64,000 bases of DNA from an uncultured Acetatifactor sp. GTDB taxonomy: Bacteria; Bacillota; Clostridia; Lachnospirales; Lachnospiraceae. Below, in pieces: positions 25,013 through 34,865 of this stretch. A program made the position numbers and the translations under genes. A model generated the notes under the pieces. It saw only the letters and a list, made by a program, of their open reading frames with translations. It did not search any database and had not been told where the DNA came from. Numbering within the stretch: position 1 is the stretch's first letter; every line of letters starts with the position of its first letter. The stretch is from positions 17,765-81,764 of the forward strand of contig CATKXX010000011.1 of assembly GCA_949840935.1 (NCBI GenBank), written 5' to 3'.

Positions 25013-25402
25013 ATGTTTCAGACAAATGTATTCGATTATGTCAGGGTTCTTGACAGGGCGGCGGATGCCAGCTGGATTCGGAATGAAGCGATTTCCAATA
25101 ATATTGCGAATGTGGATACCCCTGGTTACAAGAGACAGGATGTGGCCTTTGCGTCTGTGCTGAAGTCTGCTTTGGGGAGCAGCCGGTATGAGACGACAGA
25201 TGATAAGGTGGCTTCTATCCGGTCTGACCGTCTTGCGCCCAGGGTATTTACGGATTATGAAAATTATTCCTACCGCCTTGACGGGAACAATGTGGATATA
25301 GATAATGAGAATGTCATGCTGGCGGAAAACCAGCTCAAGTACCAGGGGCTGATCACCAGCATCAATCAGGAATTTGCCAATCTCAAGGCAGTGATGAAAT
25401 AA
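25013..25402 (+). CDS. flgB: Flagellar proximal rod protein FlgB
   Basis: First gene of the flagellar operon, 129 residues. It shows the rod-family N-terminal segment RNEAISNNIANVDTPGYKRQDVAF (about residues 23-46) and a C-terminal coiled-coil helix. FlgB forms the rod base on the MS ring/export gate and is exported without a cleaved signal. ATG 25013 follows AAAGGGG. The next gene is flgC after 16 bases. Confidence 0.96.
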   Translation: MFQTNVFDYVRVLDRAADASWIRNEAISNNIANVDTPGYKRQDVAFASVLKSALGSSRYETTDDKVASIRSDRLAPRVFTDYENYSYRLDGNNVDIDNENVMLAENQLKYQGLITSINQEFANLKAVMK

Positions 25403-25418
25403 CAGGGGGTAGAATAGA

Positions 25419-25868
25419 ATGAGCATGTTTGACGCTTTTAACATCAATGCATCCGGTATGACGGCGCAGAGGTACCGCATGGATACCATTTCCGAGAATG
25501 TGGCGAATGCGAATACCACAAGGACGGCGGACGGGACTCCTTACCGCCGCAAGATCGTGACCTTCCAGGAGAAGGGCGGGCAGACCAGCTTCAGCCAGGT
25601 GCTGGGTGAGGCAGCCTATTCCCGCGGCTATACCGGAAAAGGGGTAAAGGTAAGTGGTGTGTACGAGGATCATATGACAGAAATGACCATGGCATATGAC
25701 CCTGCCCATCCCGATGCGGATGAAAACGGTTATGTTACATATCCCAATGTCAACATTATTACAGAAATGACGAATATGATCGATGCCACAAGGGCTTATC
25801 AGGCCAATACCACAGCTTTTAATGCCAGCAAGTCCATGGCGCTTCAGGGCCTGGAGCTGAACAGCTGA
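25419..25868 (+). CDS. flgC: Flagellar proximal rod protein FlgC
   Basis: 149 residues with the rod motif MDTISENVANANTTRTADGTPYRRK near the N-terminus and the C-terminal MTNMIDATRAYQANTTAFNASK, typical of FlgC. It stacks on FlgB in the proximal rod. GGGGG lies 9 bases upstream of the start. The length matches the family (about 135-150). Confidence 0.96.
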   Translation: MSMFDAFNINASGMTAQRYRMDTISENVANANTTRTADGTPYRRKIVTFQEKGGQTSFSQVLGEAAYSRGYTGKGVKVSGVYEDHMTEMTMAYDPAHPDADENGYVTYPNVNIITEMTNMIDATRAYQANTTAFNASKSMALQGLELNS

Positions 25869-25915
25869 GTACAGGACAGGATAAAAGGTAGATAACAGAT
25901 ATATAGGAGGGTATA

Positions 25916-26254
25916 ATGGATTTATCAGCAATATCAGAAGTTTCAGGATTAAGGGGACTGAATAAGCTTTCCTCTGTCTCTTCCATGACAGGTGTGCTCA
26001 CCGGGGAGCAGGAGAAGACAACGGGAACACTGTTTGAATCATTTCTGGATACTGCAATCGACAATATCAGGACTGCCAACGGCTATTTGTCTGATGCAGA
26101 GGACGAGAAGCTTAAGTTTGCCATGGGCGAGACAGAGAACACACACGATCTGATGATTGCCATGCAGAAGGCTTCCACAGCATTACAGTATACGGTGACG
26201 ATCAGGGATAAACTCCTGGAGGCTTATAAAGAGATCATGCAGATGCAGATCTGA
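25916..26254 (+). CDS. fliE: Flagellar hook-basal body protein FliE
   Basis: 112 residues. FliE links the MS ring to the rod and is the first rod component exported. The C-terminal half is characteristic: FAMGETENTHDLMIAMQKASTALQYTV and RDKLLEAYKEIMQMQI. The ribosome site AGGAGGG is strong. Confidence 0.94.
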   Translation: MDLSAISEVSGLRGLNKLSSVSSMTGVLTGEQEKTTGTLFESFLDTAIDNIRTANGYLSDAEDEKLKFAMGETENTHDLMIAMQKASTALQYTVTIRDKLLEAYKEIMQMQI

Positions 26255-26292
26255 TCGATCCGATCAAAAAAAGTGACTAGGGGAGAAGTGTC

Positions 26293-27900
26293 ATGGCTGA
26301 CAGGCTAAAAGAAATACCGGCAAAGATACTGGAATGGTGGAATAAATTTACGGCAAAGCAGAAGACGATCATCGTTGCGATTGCCGCAGTTGTCATATTC
26401 ACCTTTGCCATCATTATATATGCGTTTACAAGGCCGCAGTACACCAGGTTTGGTACATATGAAGATACGAAGGTGGCGGCTGAGATCATTAGGATCCTGG
26501 ACGATGCAGGGATACAGCACAGGGAGTCTCAGGATCTCCTCGTTATCGAGGTGGAGAAGAGCCAGGTGCCAGAGGCAAATTATGCCATTGCTTCACAGGG
26601 ATACCGCCCGGACAGCTTAACCTATGAAGATTATGTAAAGAGCGGTATGTCCGTCACGAATTCGGACAAGGAGAAGCAGTATAACCTGTTCCTGCAGGCG
26701 GAGCTGAGGCAGGCATTCAGCACACTGGAGCCCGTGAGGGACATCCTGGCATATGTGAATGTGCCCAGGCAGGACGGTACTCTCATAGCGTCGGAACGGC
26801 AGGACGCCAGTGCTTACATACAGCTGACCCTGAATGGCAATATTTCTTCCTCGCAGGCGGCGGCAATCGCGAAGTGTGCGGCTACACTGCTGGGAAATGA
26901 GACTACTGCTAATATTACGGTGATGGATCAGGATATGAACATCCTGTTCTCCGGAGGGGACGATTACGGTTCGGCGGGAGTTGCGCATACCCTGCATGAG
27001 CTCCGGAACCAGGCGGAGTCCATGATCTCCAACCAGGTCAGGAGAGTCCTGTACGGCACCAAACAGTATGATATGATAGAAGTTACCAGCCATCTGGTAA
27101 TGGATTTTTCCAGCTATGAGGAGACGACTAAGGAATATTCCGCTCCCGATGGGAGGGACGAGGGTATGCTGGCGACCCGTGACCAGTTCGAGTCGGAGAG
27201 CACCAACGGGCTTGCGGGAGTACCTGGGACGGATTCCAACGGAGAGGGCGGTGACCGGAATACATATGTAAACCCTGACAGCGCTAACAGCGAGTCCTCA
27301 TCCACGGAGACCCACGAAGATTTCCTGCCCAATGAGTACCTGCGGAATGCAGCTTCCCCTGCGGGCGCCATAGATTATTCCAGCTCATCCATGTCCATCG
27401 CCATGATCAGATATCATGAGTACTACGAGGAGCAGGTGGATGCCCAGGGGCTTCTGGACGGCATCAGCTGGGAGGAATTTAAGTCGGCTCACAGTGAGGA
27501 CATCAGTATAGCAGTGGAGGATGCCTATTACGATATGGCGGCCAACGCTACCGGCATTGACAGACAAAGCATAACGATCATCGCATATGAGTCGCCTGTG
27601 TTCTTTGACAAGGAGGGCCTGAATGTTGAGGCTACGGATGTACTCAGTATTTTCATGATCGTGCTGATCCTGGCATTGCTGGCGGTTGTGGTTCTGCGCA
27701 GTATGAAATCCAGGCAGGAGGCAACGGAAGAGGAGGAGCTTTCTGTGGAGAGTATGCTGCAGTCTACGCCGGATACTGTGGAGGATATTGATGTGGAGAC
27801 GAAGTCCGAGACTCGCAAGATGATTGAGAAGTTTGTGGACGATAATCCCGATGCGGCAGCAAACCTGCTCAGGAACTGGCTGAATGAAGACTGGGGTTAA
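26293..27900 (+). CDS. fliF: Flagellar MS-ring protein FliF
   Basis: 535 residues. The N-terminal membrane helix (about 33-55, IIVAIAAVVIFTFAIIIYAF) is followed by ring-building motifs in the extracytoplasmic part, with a variable acidic Ser/Asn-rich loop (about 295-345). The second membrane helix (about 449-470, VLSIFMIVLILALLAVVVL) is followed by a cytoplasmic tail that ends NPDAAANLLRNWLNEDWG, the FliG-binding end. FliF is the assembly platform of the basal body. GGGGAG precedes the start. Confidence 0.97.
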   Translation: MADRLKEIPAKILEWWNKFTAKQKTIIVAIAAVVIFTFAIIIYAFTRPQYTRFGTYEDTKVAAEIIRILDDAGIQHRESQDLLVIEVEKSQVPEANYAIASQGYRPDSLTYEDYVKSGMSVTNSDKEKQYNLFLQAELRQAFSTLEPVRDILAYVNVPRQDGTLIASERQDASAYIQLTLNGNISSSQAAAIAKCAATLLGNETTANITVMDQDMNILFSGGDDYGSAGVAHTLHELRNQAESMISNQVRRVLYGTKQYDMIEVTSHLVMDFSSYEETTKEYSAPDGRDEGMLATRDQFESESTNGLAGVPGTDSNGEGGDRNTYVNPDSANSESSSTETHEDFLPNEYLRNAASPAGAIDYSSSSMSIAMIRYHEYYEEQVDAQGLLDGISWEEFKSAHSEDISIAVEDAYYDMAANATGIDRQSITIIAYESPVFFDKEGLNVEATDVLSIFMIVLILALLAVVVLRSMKSRQEATEEEELSVESMLQSTPDTVEDIDVETKSETRKMIEKFVDDNPDAAANLLRNWLNEDWG

Positions 27901-27939
27901 TGCAGAGCAGCAACAATAGATGGAAATGAGGGATATGGC

Positions 27940-28950
27940 ATGGCCAAGAACGAAGGACTTAAGGGGATTCAGAAGGCGGCGATCCTGCTGATCGCGCTGG
28001 GGCCGGAGCGCTCCGCCGGTATCTTCAAGCATCTGAAGGAGGAAGAGATAGAGGAGCTGACCCTTGAAATTGCGAATACCAGAAGTGTGACCCCCCAGGT
28101 AAAGGAGGAAGTCATCAACGAGTTTTATGAAGTCTGCCTGGCACAGCAGTATATTGCGGAGGGCGGCATTACATATGCAAAGGATCTTCTCGAGAAGGCC
28201 CTGGGCAGCCAGAAGGCGATGGATGTTATCAGCAAGCTGACGGCTTCGCTGCAGGTAAAGCCTTTCGAGTTTGTCCGCAAGACGGACGCTTCTCAGCTGA
28301 TCAACTTTATCCAGGACGAACACCCGCAGACGATCGCACTTATCCTGTCTTATCTGGCTCCCGGTCAGGCGGCGCTTATTATTTCTGCCCTTCCCCCTGA
28401 CAGGCAGGCTGATGTGGCAAGGCGTATTGCGGTCATGGATCGTACCAGTCCCGATGTCATCAAGGAGGTGGAGAAGGTGCTGGAATCCAAGCTGGCAAGC
28501 CTGGTGAACCAGGACTACACCATTATCGGCGGTGTGGACGCAGTGGTGGAGATTTTGAATACCGTAGACCGCGGCACGGAGCGTCATATCATGGAGACTC
28601 TGGAGATCGAGGAGCCCGAGCTTGCGGACGAGATCAGAAAGAAGATGTTCGTGTTCGAGGACGTGCTTCTTCTGGACGACAGGGCGATTCAGCGTGTGCT
28701 GCGTGACGTGGATAATAATGATCTGGGCATTGCGCTGAAGGGCGCCAACGAGCAGGTACAGAACGCGATCTTCAACAACCTTTCCAAGCGTCTTGCCGTG
28801 ATGATCAAGGAGGACATGGAATTCATGGGCCCTGTCCGTATGAAGGACGTTGAGGAAGCGCAGCAGAAGATCGTAAATATCATCCGTAAGCTGGAGGATG
28901 CAGGAGAAATCGTAATCTCCAGAGGCGGAGGTGACGAAATTGTTGTCTAA
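27940..28950 (+). CDS. fliG: Flagellar motor switch protein FliG
   Basis: 336 residues, the normal size. The N-terminal domain contacts FliF (GIQKAAILLIALGPERSAGIFKHL), the middle domain contains the EHPQT..LIL segment (DEHPQTIALILSYL) that binds FliM, and the C-terminal torque helix carries charged residues (FEDVLLLDDRAIQRVLRDVD) that meet MotA. Start ATG 27940 with GAGGG 7 bases upstream. It overlaps fliH. Confidence 0.97.
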   Translation: MAKNEGLKGIQKAAILLIALGPERSAGIFKHLKEEEIEELTLEIANTRSVTPQVKEEVINEFYEVCLAQQYIAEGGITYAKDLLEKALGSQKAMDVISKLTASLQVKPFEFVRKTDASQLINFIQDEHPQTIALILSYLAPGQAALIISALPPDRQADVARRIAVMDRTSPDVIKEVEKVLESKLASLVNQDYTIIGGVDAVVEILNTVDRGTERHIMETLEIEEPELADEIRKKMFVFEDVLLLDDRAIQRVLRDVDNNDLGIALKGANEQVQNAIFNNLSKRLAVMIKEDMEFMGPVRMKDVEEAQQKIVNIIRKLEDAGEIVISRGGGDEIVV

Positions 28951-29809
28951 GGGTCAGAATCTGGTAAAACAGATGTATATAGCGCCGCCGGAGGAGGATA
29001 AGCGCGTCATAGACAGTAATATGCGCGTGGAGCTGCGCCTGAAGGAGCTTGCCCAGAAGAGGGAAGAGGCAGGCACGGACGGTTTTGTGGCGGGATTGTT
29101 TGCCGAGCGCGTGGAGCTTCTGCCCGAGGGGGAGGCGCAGCAGCAGGAGGCCGACCCGGCTGCAGACCTGGGGCGTGCGTCGGAGGAGGCACAAAAACTC
29201 CTGGAGCAGGCGGCAGTGGACGCCCAGGCCAAGATTACGGACGCCCAGGTGGAGGCGGAGCGGATCCGGCAGGAAGCGCGCCAGCAGGCAGAGGAAGAGA
29301 AGCTCCAGATACTGGAGCTGGCGCAGCAGCAGGGCTATGAGCAGGGATACGCCAATGCCCAGGCTGAGGCAGATCGGATTCGGCAGGAGTATGCCCGGAA
29401 GGAGCGGCAGCTGGAGGAGAATTACCAGCAGCGGATTGACGAGCTTGAGCCGCAGTTTGTCGATATGATATCGGATATTTATGAACATATACTGGGTGCC
29501 GGCCTTGGAGACCAGCGGGAAATCCTGGCGCATCTGATCTCCGGCACCATCCGCGGGACAGAGGGGTCGCACAGTTTTATCATCCATGTGTCCAAGGAAG
29601 ACTACCCCTTTGTCAGTATGCAGAAAAAGCAGCTCATGGCAGGGGCCGCGGCAGGAAACAGCACTGTGGAGGTGGTGGAGGACATTACCATGAAACAGGG
29701 GGAATGTACCATTGAGACAGACGGCGGGATTTTTGACTGCGGGCTGGGCACGCAGCTTTCAGAGCTGAAAAAGAGGCTGATGCTGTTAGCGTATTCCAGG
29801 GAGGAATGA
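28940..29809 (+). CDS. fliH: Flagellar assembly protein FliH
   Basis: FliH is the stator-like regulator of the FliI ATPase in the export apparatus. The protein is a charged, Gln/Glu/Ala-rich coiled coil (about 30-170) including EAERIRQEARQQAEEE and GYEQGYANAQAEADRIRQEY, followed by a globular end (FIIHVSKEDYPFV). The perfect ribosome site GGAGGTGA (28927-28934) sits 8 bases before TTG 28940, so I prefer this start. GTG 28931 lies within that site and would add three residues. It overlaps the fliG end by 11 bases. Confidence 0.9.
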   Translation: MLSKGQNLVKQMYIAPPEEDKRVIDSNMRVELRLKELAQKREEAGTDGFVAGLFAERVELLPEGEAQQQEADPAADLGRASEEAQKLLEQAAVDAQAKITDAQVEAERIRQEARQQAEEEKLQILELAQQQGYEQGYANAQAEADRIRQEYARKERQLEENYQQRIDELEPQFVDMISDIYEHILGAGLGDQREILAHLISGTIRGTEGSHSFIIHVSKEDYPFVSMQKKQLMAGAAAGNSTVEVVEDITMKQGECTIETDGGIFDCGLGTQLSELKKRLMLLAYSREE

Positions 29810-29814
29810 CCTGA

Positions 29815-31134
29815 GTGACAGGAGTTGTTGATTTTCAGAAATACAGCAGAATAAAGGAGGAGACCTTTTACCGTAAGCTGGGTAAGGTGGTCAATGTGGT
29901 AGGGCTGACCATAGAGTCCGCGGGACCCGATGCGAAGCTCGGGGACGTCTGCCGGATCCTCCAGGGCAGCGAGAGAAAGCATGACCCCATCATGGCAGAA
30001 GTGGTGGGCTTTAAAGCCGGACGGACGCTTCTCCAGCCCTATGATTCCGCGGAGGGCATCGGTGCGGGAAGTATTGTGGAAAATACTGGGAAGCCGCTGA
30101 GAGTGGAGGTAAGCCGCAGCCTGCTGGGGAAGACCCTTGACGGCCTGGGAAGGCCTCTGGATGGCAGTGTCGTGGAGGGCGGCACGCCCTATCCTGTGGA
30201 AGCCCAGGCTCCCGATCCCCTGACCAGGAAGCTGATAGACGAGGTGCTTCCTCTCGGGGTAAAGGCCGTGGACGGCCTGATCACCGTGGGAAAGGGACAG
30301 CGAATCGGTATCTTTGCCGGCTCCGGGGTAGGAAAATCCACGCTGATGGGAATGTTTGCCCGCAATACAAAGGCGGATATCAATGTGATAGCCCTGATAG
30401 GGGAGCGAGGCAGGGAGGTGCGTGAATTTATTGAGCGCGATCTTGGCGAGGAGGGCATGAAACGGTCTGTGGTGGTGGTATCCACTTCTGACAAACCGGC
30501 TCTGGAGCGCAACAAGGCGGCAAAGACGGCCACTGCGATCGCGGAATATTTCCGGGATCAGGGAAAGGATGTGCTGTTGATGATGGACTCCCTGACCCGG
30601 TTTTCCATGGCCCAGAGAGAAATCGGCCTTGCCAGCGGCGAGCCGCCTGTGAGCCGCGGATATCCGCCCAGCGTCTATTCGGAGATGCCGAAGCTGTTAG
30701 AGCGCGCTGGTTGTGCCGCGGTGGGTTCCATAACGGGGCTCTACACTGTCCTGGTGGACGGCGACGACTTTAATGAACCCATTACGGATACGGCCAGGAG
30801 CATCCTGGACGGGCATATCATGCTGGACAGGAAGCTGGGGCATAAGAACCATTATCCGGCTATCGATATCCTGCAGAGCATTTCCAGGTGCATGAGCCAG
30901 ATTGCCACCAGGGAGCATAAGCAGCAGGCGAGCAGGCTGAAGACGGTGCTTGCCACTTACACGGAGGCGGAGGATCTGATCAATATCGGTGCGTACAAGA
31001 AGGGCAGCAACGCGTCCATTGACTATGCCATCAGCAAGATTGACGCGGTGAATCAGTTCCTGTGCCAGGACGTGGATGAAAAATTTGATTTTGATACCAG
31101 TGTTGAGCTGTTGAAGCAGCTCTTTGCAGAATAA
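29815..31134 (+). CDS. fliI: Flagellum-specific ATPase FliI
   Basis: 439 residues, homologous to F1 beta subunits. Walker A is GIFAGSGVGKSTLMG (about 164-178), followed by GERGREVREF, then Walker B VLLMMDSLTRFSMAQREI and the GYPPSVYSEMPKLLERAG segment. FliI energises early export steps, with FliH and FliJ encoded on either side. Start GTG 29815 with GGGAGG 10 bases upstream. Confidence 0.97.
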   Translation: MTGVVDFQKYSRIKEETFYRKLGKVVNVVGLTIESAGPDAKLGDVCRILQGSERKHDPIMAEVVGFKAGRTLLQPYDSAEGIGAGSIVENTGKPLRVEVSRSLLGKTLDGLGRPLDGSVVEGGTPYPVEAQAPDPLTRKLIDEVLPLGVKAVDGLITVGKGQRIGIFAGSGVGKSTLMGMFARNTKADINVIALIGERGREVREFIERDLGEEGMKRSVVVVSTSDKPALERNKAAKTATAIAEYFRDQGKDVLLMMDSLTRFSMAQREIGLASGEPPVSRGYPPSVYSEMPKLLERAGCAAVGSITGLYTVLVDGDDFNEPITDTARSILDGHIMLDRKLGHKNHYPAIDILQSISRCMSQIATREHKQQASRLKTVLATYTEAEDLINIGAYKKGSNASIDYAISKIDAVNQFLCQDVDEKFDFDTSVELLKQLFAE

Positions 31135-31149
31135 GCGGGGAAGTGGATC

Positions 31150-31605
31150 ATGGCGCGTTTTCGATATTCCATGCAGAGCATTCTGGATATCAAGCTGAAG
31201 ATGGAGACCCAGGCAAAGCAGGAATTTTCTGCGGCCAGGGCGGCGCTGGACGAGGAAGAGGCCAGGCTGGAACGGCTCTGTGACAGAAAGGCGGGATATG
31301 AGGAGGAGGCCGCAAGGCTTCGTTCGGGGATCCTGGATTTCAGGGCCATGGAGGAAAACAAGACAGCCATCCTGTGTATGGAGAACTTCATCCTGGAACA
31401 GCAGGCATGTGTGAAAAAGGCGGAGGATGTGCTGGAGCGGGCCAGAGAGAAGCTGGCGGAAGTCATGATGGAGCGTAAGACTCACGAGACCCTGAAAGAA
31501 AAGGCGTTCGGTGAATTCCTGAGGGAGGAAAACAGACGCGAGGGAAAAGAAGTAGATGAATTGACAAGTTATACATACGGGCAGAAGCATAGTGCCCATG
31601 CTTGA
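31150..31605 (+). CDS. fliJ: Flagellar export chaperone FliJ
   Basis: 151 residues, nearly all predicted antiparallel coiled coil (MARFRYSMQSILDIKLKMETQAKQ at the start). FliJ is the gamma-subunit-like stalk in the FliI ring and escorts chaperones. The call rests on coiled-coil character, the FRYSMQSILDIK start and position after fliI. Confidence 0.9.
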   Translation: MARFRYSMQSILDIKLKMETQAKQEFSAARAALDEEEARLERLCDRKAGYEEEAARLRSGILDFRAMEENKTAILCMENFILEQQACVKKAEDVLERAREKLAEVMMERKTHETLKEKAFGEFLREENRREGKEVDELTSYTYGQKHSAHA

Positions 31606-31635
31606 TTCATATACATTTAGGAAATGAGGGAAAGT

Positions 31636-32511
31636 ATGGCCAAGGAATTGACTCCGGAAGCTGCTGCGGCAGAGGCGGAGAAGAAAAAGTTAAAAGAAGA
31701 GAAAATACAGCTTAAGAAGGAGCAGAAGGAGCAGAAAAGGGACGCAAAGCGCCGTGCAAAGGAGATATCCAAACAGGAGGAGGAGCTTTCCGAGGATGAG
31801 GACGGCAACGGCCTGGTCACATTCTTCGCAACGATATTGATCGTGGCCCTCTGGCTGGCAGTGATCTGTGTGATCGTGAAGCTGGATATCGGGGGCTTTG
31901 GCAGTTCGGTGCTGACGCCCATTTTAAAGGATGTGCCTGTGGTCAACAGGATACTGCCGGGCAATGTCCAGACGGAAACGAATGACCCTGAGAGCTTTGG
32001 CGGGTATTCCAGCCTGCAGGAGGCGGTGGATTACATTAAACAGCTGGAGCTGGAGCTGGAGCGCGCGCAGAGCGCATCCGCCCAGAAGGATGTGGATCTG
32101 GAGAACCTGAAGGCAGAGGTGCTCCGCCTGATGGAATTTGAAAAGAGGCAGACGGAATTCCAGAGGATTGAGACGGAATTCTATGAGGAGGTCGTTTATT
32201 CCGATAAGGGGCCTGGGGCGGAGGAGTACCGGAAATGGTATGAGGAGATGAATCCCACCACGGCTGAATTCCTGTATAAACAGGTTATCATGCAGCTTCA
32301 GGAAAGCCAGGAAATCCAGCAGTATGCGCAGGCATATTCCGCGATGAAGCCGAAGCAGGCTGCCAAGATCTTTGAGGAGATGACGGATAATCTGGAATTG
32401 GCTGCTAAAATACTGAATGCCATGAGCGCGGAGGACAGGGGGGCAATCCTGGGGGTTATGGACGCCGAGGTAGCCGCGAAGCTGACGAAGATCATGAACC
32501 CCGACTCTTAA
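31636..32511 (+). CDS. MotE-like (MgtE-N/YlxF-type) flagellar membrane protein
   Basis: 291 residues. A lysine-rich cytoplasmic start (about 1-50) leads to one membrane helix (about 56-78, VTFFATILIVALWLAVICVIV), then a coiled coil (YIKQLELELERAQSASAQKDVDLENLKAEV) and a C-terminal MgtE-N-like module (YAQAYSAMKPKQAAKIFEEM, LAAKILNAMSAEDRGAILGVMD). This matches B. subtilis YlxF in the same place between fliJ and fliK; relatives are called MotE, a chaperone or scaffold for MotB. I chose ATG 31636 with GAGGG 5 bases upstream over ATG 31624. Confidence 0.85.
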   Translation: MAKELTPEAAAAEAEKKKLKEEKIQLKKEQKEQKRDAKRRAKEISKQEEELSEDEDGNGLVTFFATILIVALWLAVICVIVKLDIGGFGSSVLTPILKDVPVVNRILPGNVQTETNDPESFGGYSSLQEAVDYIKQLELELERAQSASAQKDVDLENLKAEVLRLMEFEKRQTEFQRIETEFYEEVVYSDKGPGAEEYRKWYEEMNPTTAEFLYKQVIMQLQESQEIQQYAQAYSAMKPKQAAKIFEEMTDNLELAAKILNAMSAEDRGAILGVMDAEVAAKLTKIMNPDS

Positions 32512-32605
32512 GTACGGCGGCGGGGATGTCGATATATGGTATGAATGCTCTTAACGGGGCGTTTATATATAAAGCATCATCACAAATCAGGAAAGGAGGA
32601 GGACA

Positions 32606-33988
32606 ATGACGAGTACACCTGTAAAGGATGCGAATCTCCTGTTTACAGGCCTGACATCTGCCATGGGAAGCAGGGCATCGGGCATCGGGCAGAACGGGTT
32701 CCAGGCTGTGTTGAATAATCAGACGCAGAAGAATACCGGGAACCAGGCTCCGGAGAGCCGGCCTGTGGAGGCCCGGACTGCTGTGAAGCGTCCCGACGCG
32801 GGGACAAAGGCGGAAGAGCCGGCGGATACCGGGGACATTCAGGAAGTGCAGCACGATGTGCAAAAGGGGCTTCCCGAAGGGGACGGAGAGGAAGTGATGA
32901 CTCCCGAAGAACTGGAGGAGGCTATGGCGGTGCTCCAGACGGCAGCCGTGGAGCTGATACAGCAGGCGGCAGAGCTGTTGGGAATCCCGGTGGAAGAACT
33001 GCAGAGCCTGATGGACGACCTGGGGATGGAGACCCTGGATATCCTGGATCCGAAGCAGCTCGGTGCATTATTTCTGCAGGCCGGCGGCGTGGAAGATTCC
33101 TATGCCCTGGTTACTGACGAGGGGCTGTATGAGGACTATCAGACACTGATGAAGCAGCTGGACACTGTCCTGCAGGAATGCGGTGAGAAGCTGGATAAGA
33201 ACCCGGCGCAGATTTCCATGCTTTTGGAGAAGCCTGAGGTACAAAATGCGGCGTCCCTGACGGAGGTCTCGGAGGAGAGGCAGTTTTCTGAAGGGAAGAT
33301 TCCTGAGAGGGAGCTTCCGGAGACGGGCGAAATGACCATCCCGGACAATACTGTTGTGAATACCCCGAAGGCTGAGACGGATAATGGCAGCCGGCAGGAG
33401 CACAGGGAGGATACCCCCGACGACAGTAAAGAGCAGCCCGGCGGAAATATCTTCCTGCAGAATGTAAAGGCCGGTGAATTCCAGCCCGAGGTACAACAGG
33501 CGGAAGAACCCGCAGGCCTGGCTGAGACGGAGCAGACCGAGAATATCATGCGCCAGATCATGGACTACATGAAAGTCCAGCTGAAGGCGGACACCACGAA
33601 TCTGGAGATGCAGCTTCATCCCGCGAGCCTGGGCACGGTACAGGTTCAGCTTGCTTCCAGGGGCGGTGCGGTGACGGCTAATTTTATCACCCAGAACGAA
33701 GCGGTGAAGGCGGCCCTGGAGAGCCAGATGGCGCAGCTGATCGAGAGGTTTGACGAACAGGGTGTCAAGGTGGAGGCTGTTGAGGTTACCGTACAGACCC
33801 ATGAATTCGAGAGGAATCTCGAGCAGGGGCAGGGCAGGGGACAGCAGAATGAGGAGCCTGCCAGAAAGGGACGGACCAGAAGAATTGACCTGAACGATGC
33901 GCTCTCCATGGAAAACATGGAGGAAGAAGACGCCCTGGCGGCAGAAATGATGGCGGCCAATGGCAACACGGTGGATTACACCGCGTAA
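32606..33988 (+). CDS. fliK: Flagellar hook-length control protein FliK
   Basis: 460 residues. The long N-terminal part is low in complexity, acidic and Gln/Pro-rich, as expected for the molecular ruler. The conserved C-terminal substrate-switch domain has MQLHPASLGTVQVQL, GGAVTANFITQNEAVKAALE and LIERFDEQGVKVEAVEVTV (about 334-390). AAAGGAGGAGG precedes the start. FliK stops hook growth by acting on FlhB. Confidence 0.94.
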   Translation: MTSTPVKDANLLFTGLTSAMGSRASGIGQNGFQAVLNNQTQKNTGNQAPESRPVEARTAVKRPDAGTKAEEPADTGDIQEVQHDVQKGLPEGDGEEVMTPEELEEAMAVLQTAAVELIQQAAELLGIPVEELQSLMDDLGMETLDILDPKQLGALFLQAGGVEDSYALVTDEGLYEDYQTLMKQLDTVLQECGEKLDKNPAQISMLLEKPEVQNAASLTEVSEERQFSEGKIPERELPETGEMTIPDNTVVNTPKAETDNGSRQEHREDTPDDSKEQPGGNIFLQNVKAGEFQPEVQQAEEPAGLAETEQTENIMRQIMDYMKVQLKADTTNLEMQLHPASLGTVQVQLASRGGAVTANFITQNEAVKAALESQMAQLIERFDEQGVKVEAVEVTVQTHEFERNLEQGQGRGQQNEEPARKGRTRRIDLNDALSMENMEEEDALAAEMMAANGNTVDYTA

Positions 33989-34061
33989 AAGGCAGCACAA
34001 TACAAAGCGATGTGCAGATTATGAGTCATGCGTATCGGATGAAGGAAAGGAGGAAAAGACC

Positions 34062-34841
34062 ATGGCAAATTGGGCAGTGGTAGAAAATGGCCAGATTGTA
34101 GAGAGCACTTCACAGACTTCCCTGAAGAAGGCGAGTGCCGCGAGCAAGGACGGCATGGATAAGGATGCGTTCCTGCAGCTTCTGGTTGCGCAGATGAAAT
34201 ACCAGGATCCCCTGGAGCCTACTTCCAACACGGAATTTGTATCGCAGTACGCGCAGTTCTCCCAGGTGGAGCAGATGCAGAATATGGCTGCGACCACGGA
34301 GCTGGCGAGGGCAACTTCCCTGGTAGGGCAGGAGGTATATGTCAAGACTACCGATTCCGCAGGGACGGAGAGGTATGTGACAGGTAAGGTTGACTATGTA
34401 CAGTTTGAGAACAATAAGGCATATCTTGTGATTGATGAGAAGTTGTACGCACTGGATGACCTGGAGATCGTGGCGGATAAGGATTATCTGTCGGCTTACG
34501 ACAAGGCGCGTGATTTCAGTAATAAGCTGGCGGGACTTCCCGGCCTGTACAGTATCGATCTCACCTATGGCGATACCATTGACGAGCTGGAAGAGACTTA
34601 CAAGAATATGACGGATTACGAGAAGACCTTTATCGCCAAGGAAACGGTGGAGACTCTGAACAAGTATGTTGAGAGGCTGAAGGAGATCCGCCTGCTGGCA
34701 GGAGAGATTACGGACGGCGAGGGCTCGGATAACGTCGAGGGTTCCGATAAGGTAGAAGGCTCTGAGGGTGAGGGCGACGGTGAGGATACCGGCGACAAAG
34801 AGGATACGGAAGGCACAGAGGGAACAGAAGCAACGGAATAA
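34062..34841 (+). CDS. flgD: Flagellar hook-cap protein FlgD with acidic tail
   Basis: FlgD caps the growing hook. The conserved N-terminal core is MDKDAFLQLLVAQMKYQDPLEPTSNTEFVSQYAQFSQVEQMQNM (given here only as a region, residues about 28-71). A single small beta domain follows. The C-terminus differs from standard FlgD: after an alpha-helical stretch it ends in about 40 residues of Glu/Asp/Gly/Ser/Thr with near repeats (EGSDNVEGSDKVEGSEGEG). ATG 34062 has AAAGGAGG 8 bases upstream; the frame continues back to 33960 inside fliK, but that is not used. Confidence 0.93.
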   Translation: MANWAVVENGQIVESTSQTSLKKASAASKDGMDKDAFLQLLVAQMKYQDPLEPTSNTEFVSQYAQFSQVEQMQNMAATTELARATSLVGQEVYVKTTDSAGTERYVTGKVDYVQFENNKAYLVIDEKLYALDDLEIVADKDYLSAYDKARDFSNKLAGLPGLYSIDLTYGDTIDELEETYKNMTDYEKTFIAKETVETLNKYVERLKEIRLLAGEITDGEGSDNVEGSDKVEGSEGEGDGEDTGDKEDTEGTEGTEATE

Positions 34842-34865
34842 GCATGGGCGGGAGCGAGGAGAGAG

